Below, one piece after another: positions 9,470 through 19,200 of a stretch of DNA of 64,000 nucleotides. How positions within the stretch are numbered: position 1 is the first letter of the stretch; the number at the start of each line of letters is the position of its first letter. The stretch lies in contig NZ_CP021023.1 in NCBI RefSeq assembly GCF_002117005.1, forward strand, positions 2,404,995-2,468,994, given 5' to 3'. The notes under the pieces were generated by a model, which was not told the origin of the DNA, ran no database searches, and worked only from the letters and a program-made list of their open reading frames with translations. This DNA is from Sedimentisphaera salicampi (GTDB lineage: Bacteria; Planctomycetota; Phycisphaerae; Sedimentisphaerales; Sedimentisphaeraceae). Both the position numbers and the translations under genes were made by a program.

Positions 9470-11845
9470 ATGCCCAAAACTTCTATTTATGCGGCTCTGT
9501 GCCTTATTTTTGCGTTATTTTGCTCTAACACTCTCGCAGATTATCCCGCAAGGCACAATTTCAACAGCGACTGGCGTTTCCACCTCGGAGACGGCGATTT
9601 CAAATCCCCGCAGTACGACTCCAGCTCATGGCGTAAGCTAAGCCTCCCTCACGACTGGAGCGCAGAAGGGGAGTTCAGCAAAGATAACACTGGCCGAAAT
9701 GCCTGCCTTCCGGCTGGTATAGGCTGGTATATCAAGAAATTCTCAATCCCCGCTGAACACGAAGGCAGGCGGGTTGAGCTCCAGTTTGATGGTATTTACC
9801 GCCACAGCGAGCTTTGGATTAACGGCCGCTCGCTCGGAATGCAGTACGACGGATACACAACCTTCTACCACGATATCACAGATTACGTAAAATTTGGTCA
9901 AGAGAATACTGTAGCCGTGCGCGTGGACAATTCCGACCAGCCGAACTGCCGCTGGTATTCCGGCTCCGGGATTTACCGCAATGCGTGGCTTACCTTCAGA
10001 AACCCCCTTCACATAACTAACTGGGGCACGTATATAACCACTCCGCAGGTGAGCAGTGAAAATGCCTCTGTGAAGATTGAAACCACCGTAAAAAATGACG
10101 GGGAAAAGCAGGATTTCACGCTCAAAACAGAAATTTACAGCCCTGATGGCGAGAAAATAAAAGAGGTTTCAACTGAGAAAACCGCCCGCTTCAAGCAGAA
10201 GCTCAAGATAAATCAGCAGCTTGAGATTGATTCGCCAGAGCTCTGGTCAACCACGGCGCCCCATCTCTACAAGGCCGTAAGCATCGTTTCTGCCGGCGGG
10301 AACACCCAAAGCACCCGCGAAACAAGATTCGGCATACGCAGATTGAGGTTTGATGCAGAAGAAGGTTTCTTTCTCAACGGCGAGAATATGGATTTCAAGG
10401 GCGTATGCCTTCATCACGAAGCAGGCACTCTCGGGGCGGCTGTTCCGAAAGGAGTATGGCAGAGGCGGCTTGAAAACCTCAGGCAGATTGGCTGCAACGC
10501 GATAAGAACCGCACATAACCCGCCTTCGCCGGAATTTCTCGATATCTGCGATGAGCTCGGATTTCTCGTGATGGATGAGTTTGTGGATAAATGGGAGAAT
10601 GAGAAATTTGCCGATGAACACTTCCGCGATGAGTGGCGGGATAACTACCTCAGCACCATCAAAAGAGACAGAAATCACCCCTGCGTTGTTATATGGAGCG
10701 TGGGAAATGAGAATCTCCCAGCAGGGAGCAAAGAGCAGAACGGATACCTCAAAATGCTGGGCGGTTTTGTTAGATACCACGACCCCACGAGGCCTGTGGT
10801 TTCGGGTATGCGAAGAGGCGGAGATTACAACGTTGAGAAGAAAGTGCAGAATATTCTAAAGTCTTGCGAGTATATGGATCTTATCGCCCTCAACTACGGC
10901 GAGCAGTGGGCGGATGAGCTGGCAGAGACCAATCCCGATAAGCCGTTTGTGAGCACTGAATCCTACACATATTTCAACAGCAGCGATAAGAGGCGTTATG
11001 CTAAGATTGAGAGCGCACCTTGGCTCGATGCCGCTCGCAGCGATTTTAACACAGGGGTTTTCCTCTGGACAGGTATTGATTATCTGGGCGAATCAGGCTG
11101 GCCGAAAATCGGTTCAAGCGCAGGTCTTTTCGATATCGCAGGCTTCAGAAAGACAAAATCTTACCTTTATGAGGCGTTCTGGTCTGATAATAAGAGCGTA
11201 TATGCAGCGGTTTACCAGCAGGACCCGGACGACTTCTCGAAAATAGGGCAGTGGGGCTGGCCTAATCTCACTGAAAGCTGGAATTTTGAAGGCAAGGAAA
11301 AAGTTGATCTTGCTGTATATTCTAATTGTGAAAAAACAGCGATCTATGTGAACGATAAGAAAATCGAAGAGAAAAAGCTTGCCGATTTTCCGAACGGTAT
11401 AATCAAGTTTAGAGGCGTTCCTTACGAGAAAGGCGTTTTGAGGGCAGAAGGAATCGAAAACGGCAAAGAAGTTTGCAGCTATGAACTGAAAACCACAGGC
11501 GAGCCCGCAGAAATACGGCTTACAGCCGAAGATACCCCCCGTGAAGACGGAATATGCCACATAAAGGCTGAGGTTCTGGATTCTCAGGGCAGGCTTGTAA
11601 AAAATGCCGGAAATGAAATCGAATTCAGCGCAACAGGCGGCGGAGAGGTTCTCTCCCTTTCAAACGGCGATCTGAAGTGCCTCAGAAGCTTTACGGAAAC
11701 AGAGTCTTGGCCGGCATACAAGGGCAGATGCCTTTGTATAGTGCGGATGGAAGGCGGAGAGCCGCTTAAGCTGAAAGCCCGTTCTGAAGGGCTCAAGCCC
11801 GGCGAGATTCAGGTATCTTCCGCCTCTTCCGGCGAGAAGGATTGA
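9470..11845 (+). CDS. GH2 family glycoside hydrolase (beta-galactosidase-like)
   Basis: 791-residue secreted exo-glycosidase, most likely a beta-galactosidase acting on oligosaccharides released by the upstream enzymes. ATG 9470 is preferred over the in-frame TTG at 9455 because TGAGGA (9455-9460) is then well spaced as a ribosome site and the protein begins with a clean signal peptide (MPKTSIYAALCLIFALF). Domains follow the GH2 order: N-terminal jelly-roll (residues ~25-190, with RFHLGDGDF and LPHDW), immunoglobulin-like (~195-300), then a TIM barrel with NAIRTAHNPPSPEFLD. The acid/base is Glu414 in SVGNENL and the nucleophile Glu497 in VSTESYTY. A further Ig-like/DUF4982-type C-terminus is present. 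Beta-glucuronidase or mannosidase activity cannot be excluded. Confidence 0.88.
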   Translation: MPKTSIYAALCLIFALFCSNTLADYPARHNFNSDWRFHLGDGDFKSPQYDSSSWRKLSLPHDWSAEGEFSKDNTGRNACLPAGIGWYIKKFSIPAEHEGRRVELQFDGIYRHSELWINGRSLGMQYDGYTTFYHDITDYVKFGQENTVAVRVDNSDQPNCRWYSGSGIYRNAWLTFRNPLHITNWGTYITTPQVSSENASVKIETTVKNDGEKQDFTLKTEIYSPDGEKIKEVSTEKTARFKQKLKINQQLEIDSPELWSTTAPHLYKAVSIVSAGGNTQSTRETRFGIRRLRFDAEEGFFLNGENMDFKGVCLHHEAGTLGAAVPKGVWQRRLENLRQIGCNAIRTAHNPPSPEFLDICDELGFLVMDEFVDKWENEKFADEHFRDEWRDNYLSTIKRDRNHPCVVIWSVGNENLPAGSKEQNGYLKMLGGFVRYHDPTRPVVSGMRRGGDYNVEKKVQNILKSCEYMDLIALNYGEQWADELAETNPDKPFVSTESYTYFNSSDKRRYAKIESAPWLDAARSDFNTGVFLWTGIDYLGESGWPKIGSSAGLFDIAGFRKTKSYLYEAFWSDNKSVYAAVYQQDPDDFSKIGQWGWPNLTESWNFEGKEKVDLAVYSNCEKTAIYVNDKKIEEKKLADFPNGIIKFRGVPYEKGVLRAEGIENGKEVCSYELKTTGEPAEIRLTAEDTPREDGICHIKAEVLDSQGRLVKNAGNEIEFSATGGGEVLSLSNGDLKCLRSFTETESWPAYKGRCLCIVRMEGGEPLKLKARSEGLKPGEIQVSSASSGEKD

Positions 11846-11881
11846 TATGTGCCCCGACAGCACGTTTTTGGGTTAATCACA

Positions 11882-11919
11882 GAGCGGGAGTTCTTTTATG
11901 CCTCCCGCTCAAGTTTTTT
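11882..11919 (+). terminator. Intrinsic terminator after the GH2 gene
   Basis: GAGCGGGAG (11882-11890) pairs perfectly with CTCCCGCTC (11902-11910) around an 11-nt loop and is followed by a T-run at 11914-11919. It lies 36 bases after the GH2 stop and separates the glycan locus from the ribosomal protein operon. Confidence 0.85.
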
Positions 11920-12149
11920 GCAAAAATAGCAATAAATCTGTTGAAATTTATAATTCATTAACTAACATTACCGTTTCGTGTAATCGTACAGCCAACGCAA
12001 TTGCAGCGATTTCGGCGGCCGTAGGCGGTTCTGCAGATGTCCACAGTTTCGCAGAAAAGCTTATTGCTGTTCCTTGGTTAACCCGTTCATTTAATAGAGG
12101 ACGCTGCGATGAAGGCAGGTTAATAAAATAGATGTGGAGAAAGCTTGAA

Positions 12150-12578
12150 ATGAAAAGTTTTATGGCAAAAGAGGGGCAGGTGGAGCGCAAATGGCTTCTG
12201 ATTGATGCAGAAGACAAGGTGCTCGGCCGTCTGGCAGCAGAGATAGCCCCGATACTGATGGGCAAAAACAAGCCTACATATACCCCCCACGTTGATACAG
12301 GGGATTATGTTGTGGTTGTTAATGCCGATAAGATTAAGCTTACCGGACGCAAGCAGGAAATTAAATTCTACGATCACTACACCAGATATCCGGGCGGCAG
12401 GAAGATCGTTCCTTTCAGCGAAATGATCAGCAAGAAGCCTGATGAGGTGGTTAAGCTTGCTGTAAAAAGGATGCTTCCTAAGAACAATCTCGGCGATGCT
12501 ATGCTTAAGAAGCTGAAAGTTTATGCCGGCAAGGAGCACGGACATGAAGCACAGAAGCCGGAAAAGTTGGAATTATAA
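12150..12578 (+). CDS. rplM: 50S ribosomal protein L13
   Basis: 142-residue large-subunit protein that binds 23S rRNA early in assembly. The start ATG 12150 gives MKSFMAKEGQVERKW, the usual L13 N-terminus, with GGAG at 12136-12139 as ribosome site; an in-frame ATG at 12132 would add six atypical residues. Family signatures visible are WLLIDAEDKVLGRLA, PTYTPHVDTGDYVVVVNA and YDHYTRYPGGRK. It is followed after 19 bases by rpsI, the standard L13-S9 operon. Upstream bases 11920-12149 must hold the operon promoter, but I see no convincing -35/-10 pair there. Confidence 0.97.
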   Translation: MKSFMAKEGQVERKWLLIDAEDKVLGRLAAEIAPILMGKNKPTYTPHVDTGDYVVVVNADKIKLTGRKQEIKFYDHYTRYPGGRKIVPFSEMISKKPDEVVKLAVKRMLPKNNLGDAMLKKLKVYAGKEHGHEAQKPEKLEL

Positions 12579-12597
12579 TTGAAAAGGGTTTTATAAA

Positions 12598-13095
12598 ATG
12601 AATGAAAATACACAAACCCCGCTCATTGATCCATCAATAGCAGGCCAGAGCGATGCTCAGGCAGTGCAGGGTTCTTCTCAGCAGAAGAAGGCAAAGCCGG
12701 ATAAAGGCGGATTTTTCTGGGGCGTAGGGAGAAGAAAAAGCTCTGTAGCCCGCGTAAGGATCAAACCGGGTTCAGGAAAACTTACAATAAACGACAAGAA
12801 GCTCAAAGAATTCTTCAGGCTCCAGCAGGATCAGGAAGCAGTTCTCGCACCGCTGAAAGAATGCGATGCGATGAAGAGCTTTGATGTTTTTATCAATGTC
12901 GAAGGCGGCGGCACTACTGGACAGGCCGGCGCTGCTCTTTTGGGTCTTGCAAGAGCCATGGCAAACTACGACGAATCTTCATTCGCAAAACCTCTGCGTG
13001 ATGCACGCCTGCTCACAAGAGACGGGAGAATGAAAGAACGTAAGAAACCGGGTCAGCCGGGAGCAAGAAGAAGATTCCAGTTCTCAAAACGTTAA
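12598..13095 (+). CDS. rpsI: 30S ribosomal protein S9 with N-terminal extension
   Basis: 165-residue small-subunit protein whose basic C-terminal tail reaches the P-site tRNA. The core begins around residue 40 with FFWGVGRRKSSVARVR and ends with RRRFQFSKR, the conserved S9 tail (canonical end SKR). About 35 extra Gln/Ser/Lys-rich residues precede the core; S9 is usually near 130 residues, so this is a lineage extension or a mis-set start, though no alternative start with a better ribosome site is visible (AAAAGGG at 12582-12588 fits ATG 12598). Second gene of rplM-rpsI, with a terminator right after. Confidence 0.96.
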   Translation: MNENTQTPLIDPSIAGQSDAQAVQGSSQQKKAKPDKGGFFWGVGRRKSSVARVRIKPGSGKLTINDKKLKEFFRLQQDQEAVLAPLKECDAMKSFDVFINVEGGGTTGQAGAALLGLARAMANYDESSFAKPLRDARLLTRDGRMKERKKPGQPGARRRFQFSKR

Positions 13096-13120
13096 TCTTC
13101 TCAAAAAATTGCAATACAAA

Positions 13121-13150
13121 GCCGCATTCGTTATTCGATGCGGCTTTTTT
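13121..13150 (+). terminator. Intrinsic terminator of rplM-rpsI
   Basis: GCCGCAT (13121-13127) pairs with ATGCGGC (13138-13144) and is followed at once by six T. It lies 25 bases after the rpsI stop. Confidence 0.92.
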
Positions 13151-13220
13151 AACGCCTTTCAACCCCATTGTTATTGTTTTTAGCTTCAAAATGTAATCTT
13201 AATCTTATATAATTCCAGCT

Positions 13221-14360
13221 ATGAAGATCTTAGCAGACAAACACATTCCCTTCATTGAGAAGGCACTTGAGGGACTGGGCGAGGCGTTAATCAAACACGG
13301 CCGCGATATGAGCCCTTCAGATTTCAAGGATATCGATGCCTATCTTGGAAGAAGTGTAAGAAAGCTCGGCGAAGAAGAGCTTGCCGCCAGCACTGTCCAA
13401 TTTGCCTCCACGGCTTCCGTTGGCACTGATCACGTAGATAAGGATTACCTCGAATCGCATGGCATAGCGTTCGCCTCTGCCGCAGGCTGCAATGCCGTGA
13501 GCGTAGCCGATTACGTTACTGCTTCGCTTCTCAATCTCGCCTGCACAAGGGGCTTCTCGCTTCAGGGAAAGTCTATCGGGATAGTCGGAGCGGGGAACGT
13601 TGGCTCAAGGGTGGCACGCAGGTGCAGAGGGCTTGGTATGGATGTGATTCTCAACGACCCGCCCCTCAGAAGAGCTTCGGGAGATGAAAAATATCGTCCG
13701 ATAGATGAAATTCTCGGCTGCGATTTTATCTCTTTCCATACCCCGCTTATACGCTCGGGCGTTGATAAAACACTGCATTATTTCAGTAATGATTTTGCAT
13801 CTGAAATACGGCCGGGTGCAGTCCTTATAAACACCTCAAGAGGCGCTGTCGCTGATACCGAGGCAGTATTGAAAGCCCTTGATTCGGGCAGGCTGAGCGA
13901 TGCGGTCATAGATGTGTGGGAAGGCGAGCCGGACATACCTGCAAGGCTTCTGAAAAAGGCCTTTATAGCTACCCCTCATATCGCAGGCCACGCTATTGAG
14001 GCAAAAGTGCGGGCTATGAGGATGGTGGTTAATGCTATGTGCAGCCATTTCCAGCTCTCAAGGAGAGTGGACGAAAAAGACTTCCTTCCGCGTCCAGATG
14101 TGGAGAAGATCAAAATCGGCCGAGCAGGCAGTATAGAATGCCGTCTTAATCAAGCTGTTAAGAAGGTTTATGATATTGAAAAAGATGACAGCTCACTTCG
14201 TGAAATTCTCTCTGTCCATAAGGATAAACGCCCGGAGTTTTTCGACAGGCTCCGCAGGGATTATCCTGTAAGAAGGGAATTCAGCACGGTAAAGAGCGTT
14301 TCAGCACCAGAGGATGCTGCTGCATTGTGCAAAGCGGTTTTCCCGCCGCCTGAGAGATAA
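13221..14360 (+). CDS. pdxB: Erythronate-4-phosphate dehydrogenase
   Basis: 379-residue NAD-dependent 2-hydroxyacid dehydrogenase that oxidises 4-phosphoerythronate in the DXP-dependent pyridoxal phosphate pathway. It matches PdxB in detail: MKILADKHIPF start, GCNAVSVADYV, the Rossmann motif GIVGAGNVGSRVA, NDPPLR, TSRGAVAD (catalytic Arg), VIDVWEGEPDIP (catalytic Glu region) and TPHIAGHAIEAK (catalytic His). The C-terminal dimerisation segment is longer and more divergent than in enterobacterial PdxB. The gene stands alone between a terminator and the galM promoter region. PdxB is patchily distributed outside gammaproteobacteria and Bacteroidetes. Confidence 0.88.
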   Translation: MKILADKHIPFIEKALEGLGEALIKHGRDMSPSDFKDIDAYLGRSVRKLGEEELAASTVQFASTASVGTDHVDKDYLESHGIAFASAAGCNAVSVADYVTASLLNLACTRGFSLQGKSIGIVGAGNVGSRVARRCRGLGMDVILNDPPLRRASGDEKYRPIDEILGCDFISFHTPLIRSGVDKTLHYFSNDFASEIRPGAVLINTSRGAVADTEAVLKALDSGRLSDAVIDVWEGEPDIPARLLKKAFIATPHIAGHAIEAKVRAMRMVVNAMCSHFQLSRRVDEKDFLPRPDVEKIKIGRAGSIECRLNQAVKKVYDIEKDDSSLREILSVHKDKRPEFFDRLRRDYPVRREFSTVKSVSAPEDAAALCKAVFPPPER

Positions 14361-14459
14361 AAAAAGGCATAAAAAAGTGAGGCTTAAAAAAAAGTTTTGT
14401 AAAAACAGCGTTTTTATTGTTATTATACTGACAGTAAAAGCATGCAGACTGTATTTTGC

Positions 14460-14487
14460 TGGACTTAAAGCCGGCAATGTCTATAAT
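14460..14487 (+). promoter_or_regulatory. Putative galM promoter
   Basis: TATAAT at 14482-14487 is a perfect -10 hexamer, 42 bases before the galM start. TGGACT at 14460-14465, 16 bases upstream, is a weak -35. The ribosome site AGGAG lies at 14515-14519. Confidence 0.4.
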
Positions 14488-14528
14488 ACAACTGTTATAT
14501 TGTTAATCAATTTTAGGAGCTTATTAAA

Positions 14529-15698
14529 ATGCTGTTGCGTAAACTTTCAATCTTATCATTAGCGCTTTGCGTTTTAGTGCTTTCATCATGCACTGAAACC
14601 CAGAAGAACGACTCACCCAAGAAATGCCCCAAACAGAGTCTTAAGCCTTCTGTTGAGAAGAGCTTCTTCGGCACCACCAAAGACGGGCAGAAGGTGTACG
14701 AATACGTGCTCGATAACGGCAAAGGTATGGATGCCGGAATTATTACCTACGGCGGGGTAATGACGTATCTCAACGTGCCGGATAAGAACGGCAAAAGCGG
14801 TGATATCCTCTTGGGCTTCGATAATCTCAAGGATTTCGAGGAGAAGAGCGATTACTTCAACGCCCTTATCGGAAGATACGGCAACCGTATTGCCAAGGGC
14901 AAGTTTGAGCTGAACGGCAAAACATACACCCTCGCCACAAACAACGGCGAAAACCACCTCCACGGCGGGGACAGGGGCTTCGATAAGCGTGTGTGGTCTG
15001 CTACGCATTCAGTAACTGAAGATGCTGCAAACCTCACTCTCACCTACCTCAGCAAAGACGGAGAGGAAGGATACCCGGGCAACCTCCGCTGCGTTGTAAC
15101 TTATTCTATCACTACCGGCAATGAGCTGGTAATAGATTACAAGGCCGAAACGGACAAGGCTACGCCTGTGAACCTCACCCAGCATAACTACTACAACCTT
15201 GATGGACAGGGCAGCGGGAAAATCCTCGACCATAAACTTATGATAAATGCTTCACAAATGACGCCTGTGGATGAAGGGCTTATCCCCACCGGCGAGATCG
15301 TGGATGTTTATGGGCCTTTCGATTTTACAGAGCCGAAGAAAATCGGCAAACACATAAACTCTGCTGATATACAGATGAAATACGGCAAAGGCTACGACCA
15401 CAACTTTGTGCTCGATAAAGGCAAGGGTATGGGTCTTGCGGCCAAGGTTTACGAGCCTGACAGCGGCAGAATTATGGAAGTTTGGACAGAAGAGCCAGGC
15501 CTTCAGTTCTACAGCGGCAATTTCCTTGATGGAACAATCGTGGGCAAGGAAGGCAAAAGATACGTTCAGAGATGCGCTTTCTGTCTTGAAACGCAGCACT
15601 TCCCAGACTCACCAAACAAACCTCAGTTCCCCTCAACTATCCTGAAGCCTGGAGAGGTTTACAACACAAAAACTATTTACAAATTCAAAACTAAATAA
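14529..15698 (+). CDS. galM: Aldose 1-epimerase (galactose mutarotase) lipoprotein
   Basis: 389-residue enzyme interconverting alpha and beta anomers of galactose/glucose, here with a lipoprotein signal: MLLRKLSILSLALCVLVLSSC with a lipobox cysteine, so it is membrane anchored on the periplasmic side rather than cytosolic. Signatures are NHLHGGDRGFDKRVW (catalytic His), VNLTQHNYYNLDG (second His) and EVWTEEPGLQFYSGNF (catalytic Glu region). A periplasmic location suits processing of galactose released by the secreted galactan enzymes upstream. Monocistronic: own putative promoter and a strong terminator. Confidence 0.93.
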   Translation: MLLRKLSILSLALCVLVLSSCTETQKNDSPKKCPKQSLKPSVEKSFFGTTKDGQKVYEYVLDNGKGMDAGIITYGGVMTYLNVPDKNGKSGDILLGFDNLKDFEEKSDYFNALIGRYGNRIAKGKFELNGKTYTLATNNGENHLHGGDRGFDKRVWSATHSVTEDAANLTLTYLSKDGEEGYPGNLRCVVTYSITTGNELVIDYKAETDKATPVNLTQHNYYNLDGQGSGKILDHKLMINASQMTPVDEGLIPTGEIVDVYGPFDFTEPKKIGKHINSADIQMKYGKGYDHNFVLDKGKGMGLAAKVYEPDSGRIMEVWTEEPGLQFYSGNFLDGTIVGKEGKRYVQRCAFCLETQHFPDSPNKPQFPSTILKPGEVYNTKTIYKFKTK

Positions 15699-15722
15699 AA
15701 TTAAATAAAAAGCATAAATCAA

Positions 15723-15754
15723 AGCGGCAGAACTTAATTGAACTGCCGCTTTTT
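15723..15754 (+). terminator. Intrinsic terminator after galM
   Basis: AGCGGCAG (15723-15730) pairs perfectly with CTGCCGCT (15743-15750), followed by TTTT. It is 24 bases downstream of the galM stop. Confidence 0.9.
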
Positions 15755-16190
15755 GTGTGCGACAATATTTTTTGGCAAAATGCAAATCATTATGTTGCAA
15801 TGCTTTGTAGAATTTATTGCTATCTATATTACTGAGCCAGTCCGCCTGCGGCGGAAAACTCGCTAAGGATTTTTTGTCTGCTGGTTTTGTTGGCAAGTAG
15901 AGGCGAACCTGCGCGAGCGCCTTGCCTGCGAAGCGTGAAAATTCGGCGGAAAAAACTTATACCTATTGCTTCTCATTGCCTTTTGTCCACTTATTTCGTC
16001 CGCCGTAGGCGGACTTCATGCGTGGCTCTGATTGTCGTTAGTATTCAGCAGCGATTTTACGAGGCGAACATTTAAACCGAGCCGCACGTGGAGGCCCGCC
16101 GAAGGCGGGCCGGAACAAGCGGATAGATTCAGCTTTAAAAAGCTTTGCCCAAAAAATTGTCGCACACCGCTTTTTTAAGTTTGGAAACGG
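15755..16190. repeat. Composite intergenic repeat, copy 1
   Basis: Non-coding stretch between galM and the GH38 gene made of parts that recur at 25655-26040, 53150-53300, 53640-53990 and 54935-55217. It contains short palindromes of the form TCCGCC-nnn-GGCGGA (near 15840 and 16000, and a GCCCGCC/GGCGGGC variant near 16095). A block near 15755-15835 (AATATTTTTTGGCAAAATG, then GCAATGCTTTG) is matched near 25665-25735. No ORF of coding quality lies in it. Confidence 0.75.
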
Positions 16191-16286
16191 TGCTTTAAAA
16201 TAAATCTTTTTTAGTTATAGTTATTTTTATGCATACAGGGGTGTATGCGTTTAAGGATTATTCAGAAACAATTGAAGGGTTTGAAA

Positions 16287-19200
16287 ATGGGTTTTAAATT
16301 AACCGCAGGGATTTTTTTGTCATTTCTGGTTTTTACGGGAGAATTCTGTTTGGCACAGTCGAGAGATTTAAGCGAAGATAAAACACTTTATGCTGTAGGC
16401 TATGCGCACCTTGACACGCAATGGCGCTGGCACTACAAACAAACTATAAACGAATTCATTAAGGCAACTCTCGAAGACAACTTCGAGCTTTTTGAGAAAT
16501 ATCCTGAATACGTTTTCAACTTCACCGGCTCAGTACGCTACAAAATGATGGAAGAGTATTACCCGGATAAATTTGAAAAGCTCAAGGAATATATCGACAA
16601 GGGACGCTGGCATGTGGTTGGCTCATCGGTGGACGAATGCGATGTGCTCGTACCATCGCCGGAATCAATAATTCGCCAAATACTCTACGGCAACGAGTAT
16701 TTCCAGAATGAATTCGGCAAAAAGAGCGAGGACTTCCTCCTGCCGGACTGCTTCGGATTCCCGCACTCTCTGCCTTCGGTATTCGCCCACGCCGGCCTGA
16801 AAGGCTTTTCAACACAGAAGCTTACATGGGGCTCAGCTATTGGCATCCCGTTCCCCGTGGGAGTATGGGAAGGGCCGGACGGAAATTCCGTTATAGCTGC
16901 ACTTAATCCCGGAGCGTATGTTTCGAGTGTGGATAGAAGAATGGATACAGATCAGGAATGGGTAAACCGCATTAACAATACAGGCAGGCTTACCGGAGTT
17001 TATGCCGACTACCGCTACTACGGTGTAGGTGATACGGGCGGTGCTCCCAGAGAGCAAGACGTTAAGAAAGCAGTATCAAGCCTGAACAATGAGGATTCAG
17101 ATGTTGATGTGGTTCTCAGCTCCTCTGAGCAGATCTATCACGATATAACTCCCGCCCAGAAGGAAAGGCTTCCGAAATACAAGGGAGAGATGATGCTCAC
17201 CAGCCATTCCTTCGGCACTCTCACCTCTCAGTGCTACGTAAAGCGGATGAACAGGAAGAATGAGCAGCTCGCAGACGCTGCAGAGAGGGCTGCAAGCGCA
17301 GCAATGCTTTTCGGCGATAAATACCCGTTAGATAAGATTCAGGCCGGCTGGGAACGAGTGCTTGCAAGCCAGATGCACGATATCCTCCCGGGAACATCTA
17401 TTCCCAAGGCCTACGAATATTCTTGGAACGATGAGATAATCGCAGCGAACTACCTTGCTGACGTTCTCACAGATTCGGTTCAGTCTGTGGCTTCAATGCT
17501 TGATACAAGAGCGGCAGGAAAGCCGCTAGTGCTTTATAATCCGCTTGAATTTGAACGCGAGGATTTGGTAACAGCGGAAATTGAATATGCAGGCGAAACG
17601 CCGGAGCATATAAGGGTTTATTCTTCCATCGGCACAGAAGCCCCATCTCAGATATTGGAAAGAACAGATTCCGGCCTGAAAATTGCCTTCTGCGCAAAGA
17701 TGAAGCCTGCAAGCTTTGAGGTGTATGATGTGCAGCCTTCATCCCAGCCCTGCAATCTCAATACAGGTGTTAAGGCTGAAGGGCAAAAGATTGAGAACAC
17801 ATTCTACACTGTAACAATAAACGAGGCGGGCGATATCGCCCAGATCTACGATAAGCTCGCTGATAGGAATATGCTTAAATCTCCTGCAAGGCTCGAATTC
17901 CTCGAGGGTTCTACGGAAGTATGGCCTGCTTGGAATATGGACTGGGAAGACAGGGCTATCCCGCCGCTTGGGTACGTTGACGGGCCTGCTGAAATAGAGG
18001 TCGTTCAGGAAGGACCTGCCTTTGCTGCGATACGGGTAAAACGCAAGGCAAGGAACTCTTTCTTTACTCAGACGATAAGACTTTCTGCCGGCAGTGCAGG
18101 GAGGCGGATTGAAGTGCACAACGATATAGACTGGCAGGAATCTGCAAAGGTGCTCAAGGCCAGCTTCCCGCTTACGGTTAATAATCAGGTTGCCACATAT
18201 ACAGAAGGCGCAGGGACAATACAAAGACCCACAAACAATCCGAATATTTTCGAGATGCTCTCGCATCAATGGTTCGACCTTACCGATGTTTCAGGCGAAT
18301 ATGGTGTTTCAGTGCTTGAAGACTGCAAATTCGGCTCGGACAAACCCTCAGAGGATACGCTTCGTTTGACGCTTCTCTACACCCCTGGAGGCGATGTAGA
18401 TCGCTATCCTGATCAGTTCACGCAGGACTGGGGAAGGCATAATTTCGTGTATGCCCTTTACGGCCATGAAGGTTCATGGCAAAACGGGCTCACCCAGCAG
18501 AAGGCAAGACGGCTCAACCAGCCGATCAGAGCATTCACTGCCGGCCAACACAGCGGCTCCATCGGTAAAGAATTTTCAATGCTGAATATAAACACCAGTC
18601 AGGTTGCCCTCAGGGCAATGAAAAAGGCTGAAAAGGGCGGCTGGACAATCCTCCGCTTCCAAGAGCTTTTCGGGAAGGATACCGGCGAAGCAGTATTCGA
18701 TTCAGCATTGGATATCTCTGATGCACGCGAGGTTGATGGGCAGGAAAACATTATAGGTGATGCGAAGATCAGAGACGGCAAACTTCACTTCAATCTAAAA
18801 AGAAACGGTATCCGCAGCTTTGCTGTTAAATTTGCAAACGCTATGGAAGAGAAAATCCACAGATCCTCCAAGAAAGTTGAGCTTGCCTTCAATACAAAAT
18901 GCGCAACAGAAGACGGCGAGGCCGTAACACAAGGTTTTGCGCCGGATAACAAGGCAATACCGGCGGAAATGCTGCCGGAGAAACTCGTGAGCGGTTCGGT
19001 GGAGTTTGAACTTCCGGCAAACGGGGCTGCGATGGAATGTGCAGGCCAGACAATCAGTCTTCCGGAAGGTGATTACAACAGGGTTTACCTGCTGGCTGCC
19101 GCTGAAGAAGACACCTCAAGCAGTATAAAGATTGCCGGTGAAAGCAGGCCTTTCTCTGTTCAGAAATGGACTGGCTTTATCGGCCAATGGGACAACAGAG

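Noticed and set aside
11898-12131. 77-codon open frame before rplM
   Set aside because: Starts inside the GH2 terminator and has no ribosome site; more likely the rplM leader region.
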